Shown piece after piece: positions 15,715 to 24,781 of a stretch of DNA of 64,000 nt. Origin of the DNA: JAOPZW01 sp963806015. Lineage in GTDB: Bacteria; Actinomycetota; Thermoleophilia; Solirubrobacterales; Solirubrobacteraceae. The notes under the pieces are model-generated. The model was not told where the DNA came from. It saw only the letters and a list, made by a program, of their open reading frames with translations, and ran no database searches. The DNA is taken from contig CAWDWM010000008.1 of assembly GCA_963806015.1 (NCBI GenBank), forward strand, positions 1 through 64,000, written 5' to 3'. The first letter of the stretch is position 1. Each line of letters opens with the position of its first letter. Made by a program: the position numbers and the translations under genes.

Positions 15715-17436
15715 ATGCGACGGCCTCCGCAGCGCCCGGCCGCGGTCGTGCTGCTGGTGGCCGTGGCCTCCCTGACCCTGGCCGGCAGCTCGGGCGGGAC
15801 CCCGTCGGACGCCGCGGCGAGCGCCGGATGCCTGCGCACCAAGCACAAGGCCAAGGTGTCGGCCCCGCGCTTCGTGCGCCGGATCGCCACCGGCGAAACG
15901 GGCTGGTTCGCCTCGCCCGGCCTCGTCGACCTCAACGGCGACGGCACGCTGGAGATCGTGGCGCCGTCCTACTCGACCTTCGTCTTCGACGCCCAGGGGC
16001 ACACGCTGGGCAAGGGGACGGCGACGAAGGGGCGGGTCTACGCGCCGGAGGTCGTCGCCGACCTCGACGGCGACAAGGTTCCCGAGATCGTCGTGGGCGG
16101 CAACGAGGGGACCGTCGCCGCGTACAACCTGGTCGGCGGGCAGCTGCAGCTCAAGCCCGGCTGGCCTGCGTCGACCTGCAGCGGCGGGCAGTGCCCCGAG
16201 GCGCGCGGCATGGCGGCGGCCGACCTCGATGGCGACGGCCGCCTCGAGGTCGTGGTGACCACCACCAACACCTCGCCCAGCGGAGCGCAGGTCTTCGTCT
16301 TCGACGCCACGGGTGCGCTGTACCGGCCGGCTGGGGCGTCGGCGACGGCATGGCCGCGCTTCAACACCCTGAGCGGGCCGGGCAACGACGCCGACTTCAA
16401 CGGCGTCGGCAATCACGGCTACGGCGCCTACGGTGAGAACGTCGGGATCGGCAACCTCGACGACGACCCGCAACTGGAGATCGTCGTCACCTTCGACAAC
16501 CACCAGATCGACGTCTTCAACCACGACGGCACGTCGGTGCTCGCCTCCCCGTGGTTCACCAACCGCCAGAGCGGCCACGTCGGCGCGCGGCTGGGCTGGG
16601 GGCAGTTCATCCGCTGGCTGAGTCCGACCGTCGAGGCCAACCAGTACCACCGCCACGTCGGCCCGTGGCCCGACGTGCGCAAGACGCGCTGGCTGCAGTG
16701 GACGGCCTCGCCACCGTCGATCGCCGACCTCGATGGCGACGGCCACAACGAGGTGATCGGGCTGCCGAACGCCGAGATGAAGGAGCCCTACGAGACCCAG
16801 AACTACGCGTTCATGGTGCTCGACGGCGCGCAGAACGGCGGCGTGCGCTCGGCCCGCCGGCACCGAGGCTTCACCAACCCGCCGCTGAGCCGCAAGCCCG
16901 CGGTGCGCAGCGGCGACGACTACTACCCGCCGAGCGGCATCCCCGCGCCCACGGTGGTCGACATCGCCGGCGATCGCCGGCCGGAGATCGTGTCCGCGGT
17001 GCCCGACGGGTTCGTCTACGCGGTGGGCCCGACCGGCCGGCGGCTGTGGCGCTACGACTACGCGCACGGGGCCGCGAGGACCTTCGCCTCGGAGGTCGTC
17101 GCCGCCGATCTCAATCGTGACGGCACGCCTGAGCTGATCTTCGGCACCTACGCCCTCAAGCCGCGCTCCGGGCGGTTGGTGGTGCTCTCGGCGGCCGGTA
17201 AGCGGCTTTACGACATCCGCCTGCGCCACCAGGGCTCGGACGGAAACGGCATCGGCGTCCCGGCCGCGCCCTCGATCGCCGACCTCGACGGCGACGGGCG
17301 CCTCGAGATCGTGCTCTCGAGCTTCGACCACGGCCTCGACGTCTACCGCGTCCCGGGGTCGCGCACCAACTGCCTGCCATGGCCGACGGGCCGCGGCAAC
17401 CTGCTGCGCAACGGGACCGGCCCGGCGACGGCCTGA
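15715..17436 (+). CDS. Secreted FG-GAP/VCBS repeat protein
   Basis: 573 aa. Signal peptide (PAAVVLLVAVASLTLAGSSGG), then at least seven FG-GAP-like repeats with Ca-binding DxDxDG loops: LVDLNGDGTLEIVAP, VADLDGDKVPEIVVGG, AADLDGDGRLEVVVT, IGNLDDDPQLEIVVT, IADLDGDGHNEVIG, VAADLNRDGTPELIFG and IADLDGDGRLEIVLSS. Such repeats fold as an integrin-type beta-propeller with calcium-stabilised blades; exported bacterial members bind glycans or proteins. One insertion between blades 4 and 5 (about 80 residues rich in Trp and His) may carry specificity. Ends six bases from the convergent DUF2237 gene. Confidence 0.88.
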   Translation: MRRPPQRPAAVVLLVAVASLTLAGSSGGTPSDAAASAGCLRTKHKAKVSAPRFVRRIATGETGWFASPGLVDLNGDGTLEIVAPSYSTFVFDAQGHTLGKGTATKGRVYAPEVVADLDGDKVPEIVVGGNEGTVAAYNLVGGQLQLKPGWPASTCSGGQCPEARGMAAADLDGDGRLEVVVTTTNTSPSGAQVFVFDATGALYRPAGASATAWPRFNTLSGPGNDADFNGVGNHGYGAYGENVGIGNLDDDPQLEIVVTFDNHQIDVFNHDGTSVLASPWFTNRQSGHVGARLGWGQFIRWLSPTVEANQYHRHVGPWPDVRKTRWLQWTASPPSIADLDGDGHNEVIGLPNAEMKEPYETQNYAFMVLDGAQNGGVRSARRHRGFTNPPLSRKPAVRSGDDYYPPSGIPAPTVVDIAGDRRPEIVSAVPDGFVYAVGPTGRRLWRYDYAHGAARTFASEVVAADLNRDGTPELIFGTYALKPRSGRLVVLSAAGKRLYDIRLRHQGSDGNGIGVPAAPSIADLDGDGRLEIVLSSFDHGLDVYRVPGSRTNCLPWPTGRGNLLRNGTGPATA

Positions 17437-17442
17437 CGCGGC

Positions 17443-17829
17443 CTAATCGACCGCGTCGACCTCAGCGGCGTGGGCGATCAGGTCCTCGATCGCCACCGTC
17501 TCCAGCGCGCGCGCGTGCGTGGCGCCGAGCACCACTCCCGGGGCGCAACCCGCGTCGTGGGCCTCGAGCCAGCGCGCCGCGCACACGCACCAGCGGTCGC
17601 CCGGCGAGAGCCCGGGGAAGCCCCATTCGGGGCGCGGGGTGGACAGGTCGTTGCCGGCGATGGTGCTGAACTCCAGGAACTCGGCGGTCATGACCGCGCA
17701 GACGGTGTGGCTGCCCACGTCCTCGGGCCCCGTGGCGCAGCAGCCGTCGCGATAGAAGCCGGTCACCGGCTCGCCGGAGCATGGCAGCAACTCGCCCCCG
17801 ACGACGTTCACATCCTGATCGCGGCTCAT
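17443..17829 (-). CDS. DUF2237 family protein
   Basis: 128 aa, close to the full family length. Conserved sequence is easy to see: NVVGGELLPCS, TGFYRDGCCATG, GSHTVCAVMTAEFLEFS, GNDLSTPRPEWGFPGLSPGD and RWCVCAARWLEA. Five conserved Cys could bind a metal, but no function is established for DUF2237. A C-terminal helix-rich tail (HARALETVAIEDLIAHA) follows. The start ATG 17829 matches the family N-terminus; the frame is open for another 370 bases upstream, without homology. Confidence 0.88.
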   Translation of the reverse strand: MSRDQDVNVVGGELLPCSGEPVTGFYRDGCCATGPEDVGSHTVCAVMTAEFLEFSTIAGNDLSTPRPEWGFPGLSPGDRWCVCAARWLEAHDAGCAPGVVLGATHARALETVAIEDLIAHAAEVDAVD

Positions 17830-17843
17830 GCCGGCATTGTCGT

Positions 17844-18062
17844 CTAGGGCAGGTTGCGCCGCGCGCCGGTGGCGATGCTGGCGATCGCGACGAGCAGGAT
17901 GCCCAGCGCCGTGAGCACGGCGACCAGTCCGTCCGGCGCCTCGGTGGCCGCCACGAGCAGCGCCCCGGCCGCCAGGACGACGACGACGCCGGCGGCGATG
18001 CGCCAGTCGTCGCCGACGACGAAGTCCCACCAGAAGCGCGCGAAGGCGGAGAGGAAGCGCAC
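17844..18062 (-). CDS. Small two-helix membrane protein
   Basis: 72 aa with two transmembrane helices (IAAGVVVVLAAGALLVAATE and LVAVLTALGILLVAIASIA). The GTG start at 18062 directly follows the TGA stop of the upstream membrane protein with no spacer, so both are translated from one mRNA, probably coupled. No known function; a partner or accessory subunit of the large membrane protein is a reasonable guess. Confidence 0.7.
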   Translation of the reverse strand: MRFLSAFARFWWDFVVGDDWRIAAGVVVVLAAGALLVAATEAPDGLVAVLTALGILLVAIASIATGARRNLP

Positions 18063-18830
18063 TCAGGCGGCCTCGTGAGGGCGGGGTGCCAGCAGCCTGA
18101 CCGTCGCCAGCGCCAGGCCGCACCACAGCGCCAGCAGGATCAGGAGGGCCAGATCGCCCCCCGGCCAGTGCAGGCTCGCCTCGTCGGGGGCGAACCACCC
18201 GAGGCCCTCGACGGCCCAGAACGTCCCGAAGGTGCTCAGCAGCAGGCCGACCACGAACTTGATCGTGTTCTCGGGCACCCGGGCCAGCGGCTTGTGCAGC
18301 GCGATGCCGGCGGCGAGCACGATCACTCCGCCGATCGTCGCGCCGAGCACGGCGAGCCAGATCGAGTCGGCGTTCAGGCCGAAGGTGATGACGATGAAGA
18401 CGATCTCGAGGCCCTCGAGGAAGACGCCCTTGAAGCTGACCACGAAGGCGAACCAGTCGAGGCCGAGGCGGCGCTCATCGCCGGCCGCGCGCGCCGCCTG
18501 GACCTCCGAGCGAAAGGCGTCCTCCTCGTCGTGCAGCGCCTTCAGGCCGGCCGAGCGCAGGATCGCCTTGCGCAGCCATTGCAGCCCGAAGATCAGCAGC
18601 AGGGTCCCGACGATCAACTGGAGCAGCGCCTCCGGGAGCCAGGACTGGATGGCGTAGCCCGCCAGCGCGGTGATGAGGGCGAGGGACACGAGCGCGGCCC
18701 CCACGCCGGCCCAGGTCGATCGCCATCCGCGCGTCGTTCCCATCGCGAGGACGATGGTCAGCGCCTCGACGAACTCGACCGCCGACGCCAGCGTCGTCGC
18801 CGCCACCACACCCAGCGCATCACCGCTCAT
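18063..18830 (-). CDS. COG4280-like multi-pass membrane protein
   Basis: 255 aa, about seven transmembrane segments. Two related halves carry acidic motifs in helices: EFVEALTIVLAMGTTRGWRS near the N-terminus and FKGVFLEGLEIVFIVITFG in the middle. This arrangement of E-x-x-E in paired helices resembles cation transporters of the UPF0016/LysE-like type and the COG4280 family of predicted membrane proteins. A charged cytoplasmic loop (ALHDEEDAFRSEVQAARAAG) separates the halves. Divergent from the LacI gene. Metal ion transport is a guess from the acidic helices only. Confidence 0.65.
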   Translation of the reverse strand: MSGDALGVVAATTLASAVEFVEALTIVLAMGTTRGWRSTWAGVGAALVSLALITALAGYAIQSWLPEALLQLIVGTLLLIFGLQWLRKAILRSAGLKALHDEEDAFRSEVQAARAAGDERRLGLDWFAFVVSFKGVFLEGLEIVFIVITFGLNADSIWLAVLGATIGGVIVLAAGIALHKPLARVPENTIKFVVGLLLSTFGTFWAVEGLGWFAPDEASLHWPGGDLALLILLALWCGLALATVRLLAPRPHEAA

Positions 18831-18877
18831 CACGGGGCAGAGTAGGCCAGCGCCGGGACGGCGGCGCCACCTTCTAC

Positions 18878-18908
18878 TTGACAAGAGACCGGCACCTGTG
18901 GTTACACT
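18878..18908 (+). promoter_or_regulatory. Promoter of the LacI-family regulator
   Basis: TTGACA at 18878-18883 followed by TACACT at 18903-18908, spacing 19 (or 18 to TTACAC). The exact -35 box and nearby -10 lie just upstream of the operator and start codon. Confidence 0.55.
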
Positions 18909-18923
18909 GCGCCACGCAGTTCC

Positions 18924-18936
18924 AAAAACGTTTTCG
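18924..18936 (+). promoter_or_regulatory. LacI-type operator overlapping the regulator start
   Basis: AAAAACGTTTTCG, whose core AAAACGTTTT is a perfect palindrome, ends right at the ATG of the regulator. The same motif with one change stands before the transporter operon (20040-20052). The central CG in an A/T palindrome is the LacI-family hallmark, so autoregulation is likely. Confidence 0.7.
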
Positions 18937-19986
18937 ATGACCGACGACAGAGTGACAATCCGGCAGCTTGCACGCCTCAGCGGCGTGTCGATCGGCACCG
19001 TCTCGCGGGCGCTGAACGGCTACACGGACGTCAACCCGGACACGCGCGAGCGGATCGTCCGCCTCGCCCGGGAGCTCGACTACACGCCGGCCGCCGCCGC
19101 GCGCAGCCTGGTCACCCAGCGCTCGCACCTGATCGGCGTCTTCCTCGAGACCGGCGAGGGCCACCCCGACCCGTTCAGCAACCCGTTCTTCTACGAGGTG
19201 CTCGTAGGGCTCAAGGACGCGATCGGCGCCGGCGGCTATGACCTGCTGCTCTTCGCCAGCGAGCGGCCGGGCAACGGCTACGGCGACCACTCGTTCCTCA
19301 AGCGCGCCCGCCACCACAACGTCGCGGGCGTCGTGCTCATGGACGTCGATCCCGACGACGCCGAGGTCCGCCGGCTCGTGCGCTCCGACCTGCCCTGCGT
19401 GGGCGTCGACGTCGAGCTCGCCGGCCCCGCCACCGAGTTCGTGATCTCCGACAACAAGTCGGGAATCGCCCTGGCCATGCGGCATCTGCACGAGCTCGGG
19501 CACCGCCGGATCGCCACCATCACGGGCCTGCTCGACACGGCGCCCGGCGCTGAGCGCCTGCGCGCCTACCGCTCCGAGGTCCAGGCCCTCGGCCTGGCCT
19601 ACCGCGACGAGTACGTGGCCTACGGCGACTTCTACGTCGACAGCGGGCACCAGGCGATGGCCAAGCTGCTGGCACTGCCCGAGCCGCCCACGGCGGTCGT
19701 GGCCGCCTCCGACCTCATGGCGCTGGGCGCGATCCGCGCCGTCGCCGAGGTCGGTCGCAGCGTGCCGCACGACGTCTCCGTCGTCGGCTTCGACGACATC
19801 CAGCTTGCCGGCCATGTGCATCCGCCGCTCACCACGCTGCGCCAGGACAAGGGCGGCCTGGGGGCCGAGGCCGGACGCGCGCTCATGGCGCTGATCGACG
19901 GCGAGGGCGATGTGCCCGATGCCGTCACCCTGCCCGTCGAGCTCGTCGTCCGCGGGTCAACCACATCGCCCCCCTCCGGGGCCTAG
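18937..19986 (+). CDS. LacI-family transcriptional regulator
   Basis: 349 aa. N-terminal HTH VTIRQLARLSGVSIGTVSRALNG and hinge RARELDYTPAAAARSL, then a periplasmic-binding-protein-like effector domain (GVFLETGEG, SNPFFYEVLVGLKDAI, GYDLLLFAS, HRRIATITG, AVVAASDLMALGAIRA, VSVVGFDDIQLA). ATG 18937 is placed by the HTH start. It sits upstream of a sugar ABC transporter and beta-glucosidases, so the inducer is probably a beta-glucoside such as cellobiose or its phosphate-free relatives. Operators lie at its own start and before the transporter genes. Confidence 0.92.
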   Translation: MTDDRVTIRQLARLSGVSIGTVSRALNGYTDVNPDTRERIVRLARELDYTPAAAARSLVTQRSHLIGVFLETGEGHPDPFSNPFFYEVLVGLKDAIGAGGYDLLLFASERPGNGYGDHSFLKRARHHNVAGVVLMDVDPDDAEVRRLVRSDLPCVGVDVELAGPATEFVISDNKSGIALAMRHLHELGHRRIATITGLLDTAPGAERLRAYRSEVQALGLAYRDEYVAYGDFYVDSGHQAMAKLLALPEPPTAVVAASDLMALGAIRAVAEVGRSVPHDVSVVGFDDIQLAGHVHPPLTTLRQDKGGLGAEAGRALMALIDGEGDVPDAVTLPVELVVRGSTTSPPSGA

Positions 19987-20039
19987 CAAAGGGGGGTGAA
20001 GGACGGCACCGCGACGTACGACGGGAGCGACCACCCAGC

Positions 20040-20052
20040 AAAATCGTTTTCG
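20040..20052 (+). promoter_or_regulatory. LacI-type operator before sugar transport operon
   Basis: AAAATCGTTTTCG differs in one base of 13 from the operator at the regulator's own start. It stands 17 bases before the ATG of the binding protein gene, overlapping the leader, with the ribosome site AGGAGGAG following at once. Binding here would block the operon. Confidence 0.7.
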
Positions 20053-20069
20053 CGCAGGAGGAGAGCAAT

Positions 20070-21458
20070 ATGCGCAGGAAGCTCGCGACCGCCTCGTGGC
20101 TGGTCGCAGTGGTACTCGCCCTGGTCGTTTCGGCCTGTGGCGGCAGCAGTAGCAACGACAAGACCACCGCCGACAAGCCGGCGGCCAACGCGAACGCCCT
20201 CAAGAAGGGCACCACGGTCAACTTCTGGATCATGCCCAACGGCCCGCAGCCGCAGGCCGACATGGAGAAGACGGTCAAGCCGTTCGAGGACCAGACCGGA
20301 GTCAAGGTCAATGTCGAGGTCGTCGGCTGGGACGTCCAGCTTGACCGCATCAAGAACGCCGCCGTGTCGGGCCAGGGCCCCGACGTGACGCAGGCCGGCA
20401 CCACCCAGGTGCCGTTCTTCGCGGCGCTGGGCGGGTTCGCGAACCTCCAGGACCGCGTCGGCGACATCGGCGGCAAGGCCGCGTACGCGCCCGGCGTGTG
20501 GCAGACGACCCAGCTGCAGGGCACCGACGGCACGTACGCCGTGCCGTGGTTCACCGAGGCCCGGGCGATCTACTACCGCAAGGACGTGCTGAAGAAGGCC
20601 GGGATCGATCCCGCGACCGCCTTCACCGACGTCAACGCGTTCCAGCAGACGCTGCAGACGATCAAGGACAAGGTGCCGACGATCGGCGGCAAGCCGATCT
20701 CGCCGTTCGGCATGCCGGGCAAGAAGGCGTTCGACCTCGTCCACCACGTCATGCCGTTCGTGTGGGACAACGGCGGCGCCGAGCTGTCCGACGACGCCTC
20801 GAAGTCGACCATCAACAGCACTGAGGCCCAGGGGGGCGTCGACTTCGTCGCCGGCCTGGTCACGAAGGGCCTGTTCGACAAGAGCATGCTCGAGCGTGAC
20901 GGCACGCAGGTCGAGAACCAGTTCAAGGGCGGCCGGCTCGCCGTGTGGATCGGCGGCCCGTGGGTCCTGTCGACCATCGCGCGCACCGACGACAAGAACT
21001 GGGTCCCGGCGGCGCGTGAGAACGTCGGCGTGGCCGCGATGCCCACCGGCCCGGTGGGCAAGGCGTTCACGTTCGTCGGCGGCTCGAACCTGATGATGTT
21101 CAAGGCCTCCAAGAACCAGAACGAGGCCTGGGCGCTCATCAAGTACCTGTCGAGCGACGCCGTCCAGAAGAACTACGCCGACCTCCTGAGCTTCTTCCCG
21201 GCGCGCCTGGCGCCGCAGGAGCAGGTCGGCAACTCCGACGAGAACCACAAGGCGTTCTTCGCGGCCATCAAGGAAGGCCGCACCTACGCGCCGATCGCGC
21301 AGTGGGGCCAGATCGAGAACGCCTACAAGGGCCGCTTCGGCAACATCCTCGACTCGGCTGCGGGGCAGGGCAAGAAGCCCTTCAGCCAGGGCGAGGTGAA
21401 GTCGGAGCTCGATGCGGCGGCCAAGGAGGCCGACGCCCTCCTCGCACAGGGCGGCTAG
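20070..21458 (+). CDS. Sugar ABC transporter substrate-binding lipoprotein
   Basis: 462 aa, cluster-B CUT1 family. Lipoprotein signal ends at VVSACGG (Cys23). Landmarks include NFWIMPNGPQPQADMEKTV, GQGPDVTQAGTTQVPFFAAL, YAVPWFTEARAIYYRKDVLK, KGGRLAVWIGGPWVLS and AWALIKYLSSDAVQ. It captures an oligosaccharide outside the membrane and hands it to the two permeases downstream. The start has an excellent ribosome site (AGGAGGAG). First gene of the operon after the operator; substrate inferred from the GH1 genes as a beta-linked glucoside. Confidence 0.93.
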   Translation: MRRKLATASWLVAVVLALVVSACGGSSSNDKTTADKPAANANALKKGTTVNFWIMPNGPQPQADMEKTVKPFEDQTGVKVNVEVVGWDVQLDRIKNAAVSGQGPDVTQAGTTQVPFFAALGGFANLQDRVGDIGGKAAYAPGVWQTTQLQGTDGTYAVPWFTEARAIYYRKDVLKKAGIDPATAFTDVNAFQQTLQTIKDKVPTIGGKPISPFGMPGKKAFDLVHHVMPFVWDNGGAELSDDASKSTINSTEAQGGVDFVAGLVTKGLFDKSMLERDGTQVENQFKGGRLAVWIGGPWVLSTIARTDDKNWVPAARENVGVAAMPTGPVGKAFTFVGGSNLMMFKASKNQNEAWALIKYLSSDAVQKNYADLLSFFPARLAPQEQVGNSDENHKAFFAAIKEGRTYAPIAQWGQIENAYKGRFGNILDSAAGQGKKPFSQGEVKSELDAAAKEADALLAQGG

Positions 21459-21534
21459 TCCCACGTTCCACACCTCCTCCCGGAAGGGGGGCGCGGGCCA
21501 TCGCCCCGCGCCCCCCTCGGGGAGCACCCATCCC

Positions 21535-22524
21535 ATGAGCACCCCTACCCTCCAGCCCGAGGTGCGCGCCGACGTCACCACGACGAACGAGCCCGCGCGC
21601 TCGCCGGGCCCCAAGCGCCCCTCACGGCCCAACCGGCTGCCCTACTGGCTGATCGCGCCGGCGCTGGTCGTGATGGTGCTGGTGCACGTGCTGCCCGCCA
21701 TCGGCGGGCTGGCCATCTCCTTCAAGAAGTTCAACCTCTTCACCTTCCACGAGCTCTTCGGGGCGCCCTGGAACGGCCTGGAGAACTACCGCTCGATCCT
21801 GCTGGACACCGACAACCCGCTGCACGCGGGCTTCTGGGGCGCGGTGTCGAACACGGTCGTGTACACGTTCTGGACCGTCTCCGGGACGCTGATCGGCGGC
21901 CTCGCGATCGCGTTGCTGCTGCACCGCAAGATGCCCGGCCAGCGCGTGGCGCGGACCCTGATGCTGGTGCCGTGGATCGTGCCCAGCTACGTCGTCGCCG
22001 TGCTGTGGAGCTTCATGTGGCAGAGCGACGTGGGGATCATCAACAAGGTCCTCGTCGACTACACCCACCTGCTGGGTCACCGGCCGATCTGGCTGCTGGG
22101 GCCCAACACGATGTGGGCGATCGTGATCCCGAGCATCTGGCGCGGCCTGCCGCTCGCGATCCTCATCTTCCTCGCCGGGCTGCAGGCCCAGCCCCAGGAG
22201 CTGCACGAGGCCGCGGCCATCGACGGCGCCGGCCCGCTGCGGCGCCTGCGCTTCATCACCCTGCCCCTGCTGCGCCCGCTCATCGGCGTGCAACTGCTCT
22301 TCGGCGTCATCTACGCGACCTACCAGTTCGCGATCCCGACGGTCATGTTCGGGAGCAATCCCGGGCCCGACGCGGACCTGATGATGACCTTCATCGTGCG
22401 CCAGTCGTTCTCCAACCAGCTCTACGGGCTGGGGGCGGCGGCCTCGACCCTGCTGATGCTCGCGATGCTCGTGTGGGTGGCGGTCTGGTACCGCGCCTTC
22501 CGCCGCGACCTGGAGCCCGTATGA
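21535..22524 (+). CDS. Sugar ABC transporter permease, MalF type
   Basis: 329 aa with six transmembrane helices and an N-terminal cytoplasmic tail rich in Pro and Arg. The EAA loop that contacts the ATPase is HEAAAIDGAGPLRRLRFITL. ATG 21535 was chosen after GGGGAG with suitable spacing; a longer frame upstream is not homologous. Its TGA overlaps the next ATG (ATGA), so it is coupled to the second permease. Confidence 0.9.
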   Translation: MSTPTLQPEVRADVTTTNEPARSPGPKRPSRPNRLPYWLIAPALVVMVLVHVLPAIGGLAISFKKFNLFTFHELFGAPWNGLENYRSILLDTDNPLHAGFWGAVSNTVVYTFWTVSGTLIGGLAIALLLHRKMPGQRVARTLMLVPWIVPSYVVAVLWSFMWQSDVGIINKVLVDYTHLLGHRPIWLLGPNTMWAIVIPSIWRGLPLAILIFLAGLQAQPQELHEAAAIDGAGPLRRLRFITLPLLRPLIGVQLLFGVIYATYQFAIPTVMFGSNPGPDADLMMTFIVRQSFSNQLYGLGAAASTLLMLAMLVWVAVWYRAFRRDLEPV

Positions 22525-23384
22525 CCGCTGTGACCTTCTCCCCTCGCGCGCGCAAGCGCCTGATCGGGCGCGGCCTCGACGTCCTCACCTGGCTGATCGT
22601 CCTCGTGATGCTCGCCCCGGTCTTCTGGCTCGTGGCGTCCTCGCTGCAGAACGACGGCCAGCTCGCGCGCGGCAGCTACGACCTGCTGCACCCGACCTTC
22701 GCCGCCTTCCGGGACATGTGGAAGACGATCGACTTCGAGCGCTACTTCATCAACAGCGCCATCATCTGCACCACCGCGGCGCTGCTGGCGACGGCGTTCG
22801 CCGCCACCGCCGGCTACGCGCTCTCGCGCTTTCGCTTCCGCGGCGCCCGGCCCTTCGGCTTCGCGGTCATCGGCACCCAGCTCATCCCGGGCTCGATGTT
22901 CCTGCTGCCGACGTTCATCGGCTTCCTGTGGATCAAGCGCCACATCGGGATTCAGCTCTTCGACACGCGCACGGGGATGATCCTCGTCTACACCGCCTTC
23001 TTCACGCCGGTGGCGATCTACTTCATGCGGTCCTTCTTCCAGGCCATCCCGCGGGACCTGGAGGAGGCCGCGCAGGTCGACGGCTGCACCCCGTTCACGG
23101 CGTTCGTGCGCGTCATCCTGCCCAGCGCGGCGCCGGGCCTGGTGGCCACCTTCGTCTACGCCTTCCTCTTCGCCTGGGACGAGCTGCTGTTCGTCGCCTC
23201 GCTCACCGAGCACAACGCGGAGACGCTGCCGCTCGGGATCCGCCTGTTCATCGGCAACTACAGCCAGTACTACGGGCAGCTCATGGCCGCCGGCGTGGTC
23301 TCGACGATCCCGGTCGTCCTGGCCTTCTTCATCGCGCAGCGCTGGCTGGTCCGTGGCATCACCGCGGGGGCGGTCAAGGGATGA
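22521..23384 (+). CDS. Sugar ABC transporter permease, MalG type
   Basis: 287 aa, six transmembrane helices. EAA loop: LEEAAQVDGCTPFTAFVRVI. Conserved C-terminus RWLVRGITAGAVKG is the signature of MalG-like CUT1 permeases. Overlaps both neighbours by four bases. Forms the channel with the upstream permease. Confidence 0.92.
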   Translation: MTAVTFSPRARKRLIGRGLDVLTWLIVLVMLAPVFWLVASSLQNDGQLARGSYDLLHPTFAAFRDMWKTIDFERYFINSAIICTTAALLATAFAATAGYALSRFRFRGARPFGFAVIGTQLIPGSMFLLPTFIGFLWIKRHIGIQLFDTRTGMILVYTAFFTPVAIYFMRSFFQAIPRDLEEAAQVDGCTPFTAFVRVILPSAAPGLVATFVYAFLFAWDELLFVASLTEHNAETLPLGIRLFIGNYSQYYGQLMAAGVVSTIPVVLAFFIAQRWLVRGITAGAVKG

Positions 23385-24781
23385 CGACGATCGAGCCACA
23401 CCTCGCCGATCTCGGCGGGGAGCCCGACGCAGCCGCCTTCCCGCCCACGGTGCGGCTGGGGGCGGCGACGGCGTCGTTTCAGATCGAGGGCGCCGTCGAC
23501 GTCGACGGGCGCGGGGAGTCGATCTGGGATCGCTTCTGCGCCACGCCGGGCGCGGTGGCCAACGGCGACACCGGCGACCCCGCGTGCGACCACTACCGCC
23601 GCTGGGAGTCCGATCTGGACCTGATGGCCGAGCTGGGACTGGAGAACTATCGCTTCTCGATCGCCTGGCCGCGGGTGCAGCCGTCGGGTCGCGGGCCCGC
23701 CAACGCCCGCGGGCTGGACTTCTACCGCCGGCTGGCCGAGGGCCTGCTCGAGCGCGGCATCGAGCCGATCGCGACCCTCTACCACTGGGACCTGCCCCAG
23801 GCGCTGCAGGACTCCGGCGGCTGGGGGGAGCGCGACACGGCCGAGCGCTTCGCCGAGTACGCCACCCTGGTCGCCGCGGAGCTGGGCGACGCCGTCTCGC
23901 AGTGGATCACCCACAACGAGCCGTGGGTCGTCGCCTTCCTCGGCCACGCCTACGGGACCAAGGCACCGGGGATCCGGCACTGGCCCACGGCGCTGCGCGC
24001 GTCGCATCATCTGCTGCTGTCGCACGGTCTGGCGCTGCGGGCGTTGCGCGCGCAGCTCGGCGATCTCGCGCAGATCGGGATCGCGCTGAACCAGTACCCG
24101 TTTCACCCCGCGACCCCGAGCGAAGCCGACCGTGACGCAGCCCGGCGCATGGACGGCCACCTGAACCGATGGTTCCTGGACCCGGTGCTGCGTGGGCGCT
24201 ACCCGGCCGACATGCTCGCCCTCTACGAAGGGCTCTACGGCCCACCCGAATCGATCCGCGAGGGCGACCTCGCCCTGATCCGCGCCCCGATCGACTTCCT
24301 CGGCGTCAACTACTACAACCCCCAGCGCATCGCCGCCGCTCCCGGCGAGCTTCCGCTGCAGGCCAGCCAGGCGGAGCCCGAGCCGCCGACCACCGCCATG
24401 GGCTGGGAGGTCCGCCCCGACGGCCTGCACCAGGTGCTGACGCGCCTGCGCCGCGACTACGGGCCCCTGCCCGTCTACATCACCGAGAACGGCGCTTCGT
24501 TCGACGACCCGCCCGCCGTGAACGGTCACGTCGACGACCCCGAGCGCACCGCCTACCTCCAGGGCCATCTCGCCGCGGTCGCCCGCGCCGTCGCCGACGG
24601 CGTCGACGTGCGCCGGTACTGCGTGTGGTCGCTGATGGACAACTTCGAGTGGGAAGAGGGCTACGACAAGCGCTTCGGGATCGTCCACGTCGACTTCGCC
24701 ACCCAGGCGCGAGTTCCCAAGCGCAGTGCCCTGTGGTACCGCGACTTCATCGCCCGCGTCCGCACGACAGGAGAACGCTGA
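23381..24781 (+). CDS. GH1 beta-glucosidase (first copy)
   Basis: 466 aa, glycoside hydrolase family 1, retaining beta-glucosidase. Acid/base Glu180 in THNEPW and nucleophile Glu369 in ITENGA are both present; also YHWDLPQALQ, NRWFLDPVLRG, MGWEVRPDGL and WSLMDNFEW, which line the glucose-binding subsite. No signal peptide, so it hydrolyses imported disaccharide in the cytoplasm. It starts inside the last codons of the permease and its stop shares a base with the ATPase ATG, all one operon. Confidence 0.93.
   Translation: MTTIEPHLADLGGEPDAAAFPPTVRLGAATASFQIEGAVDVDGRGESIWDRFCATPGAVANGDTGDPACDHYRRWESDLDLMAELGLENYRFSIAWPRVQPSGRGPANARGLDFYRRLAEGLLERGIEPIATLYHWDLPQALQDSGGWGERDTAERFAEYATLVAAELGDAVSQWITHNEPWVVAFLGHAYGTKAPGIRHWPTALRASHHLLLSHGLALRALRAQLGDLAQIGIALNQYPFHPATPSEADRDAARRMDGHLNRWFLDPVLRGRYPADMLALYEGLYGPPESIREGDLALIRAPIDFLGVNYYNPQRIAAAPGELPLQASQAEPEPPTTAMGWEVRPDGLHQVLTRLRRDYGPLPVYITENGASFDDPPAVNGHVDDPERTAYLQGHLAAVARAVADGVDVRRYCVWSLMDNFEWEEGYDKRFGIVHVDFATQARVPKRSALWYRDFIARVRTTGER

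Noticed and set aside
18670..18936. Longer LacI protein starting at 18670
   Set aside because: The added sequence overlaps the divergent membrane gene and the promoter; the HTH begins right after ATG 18937.
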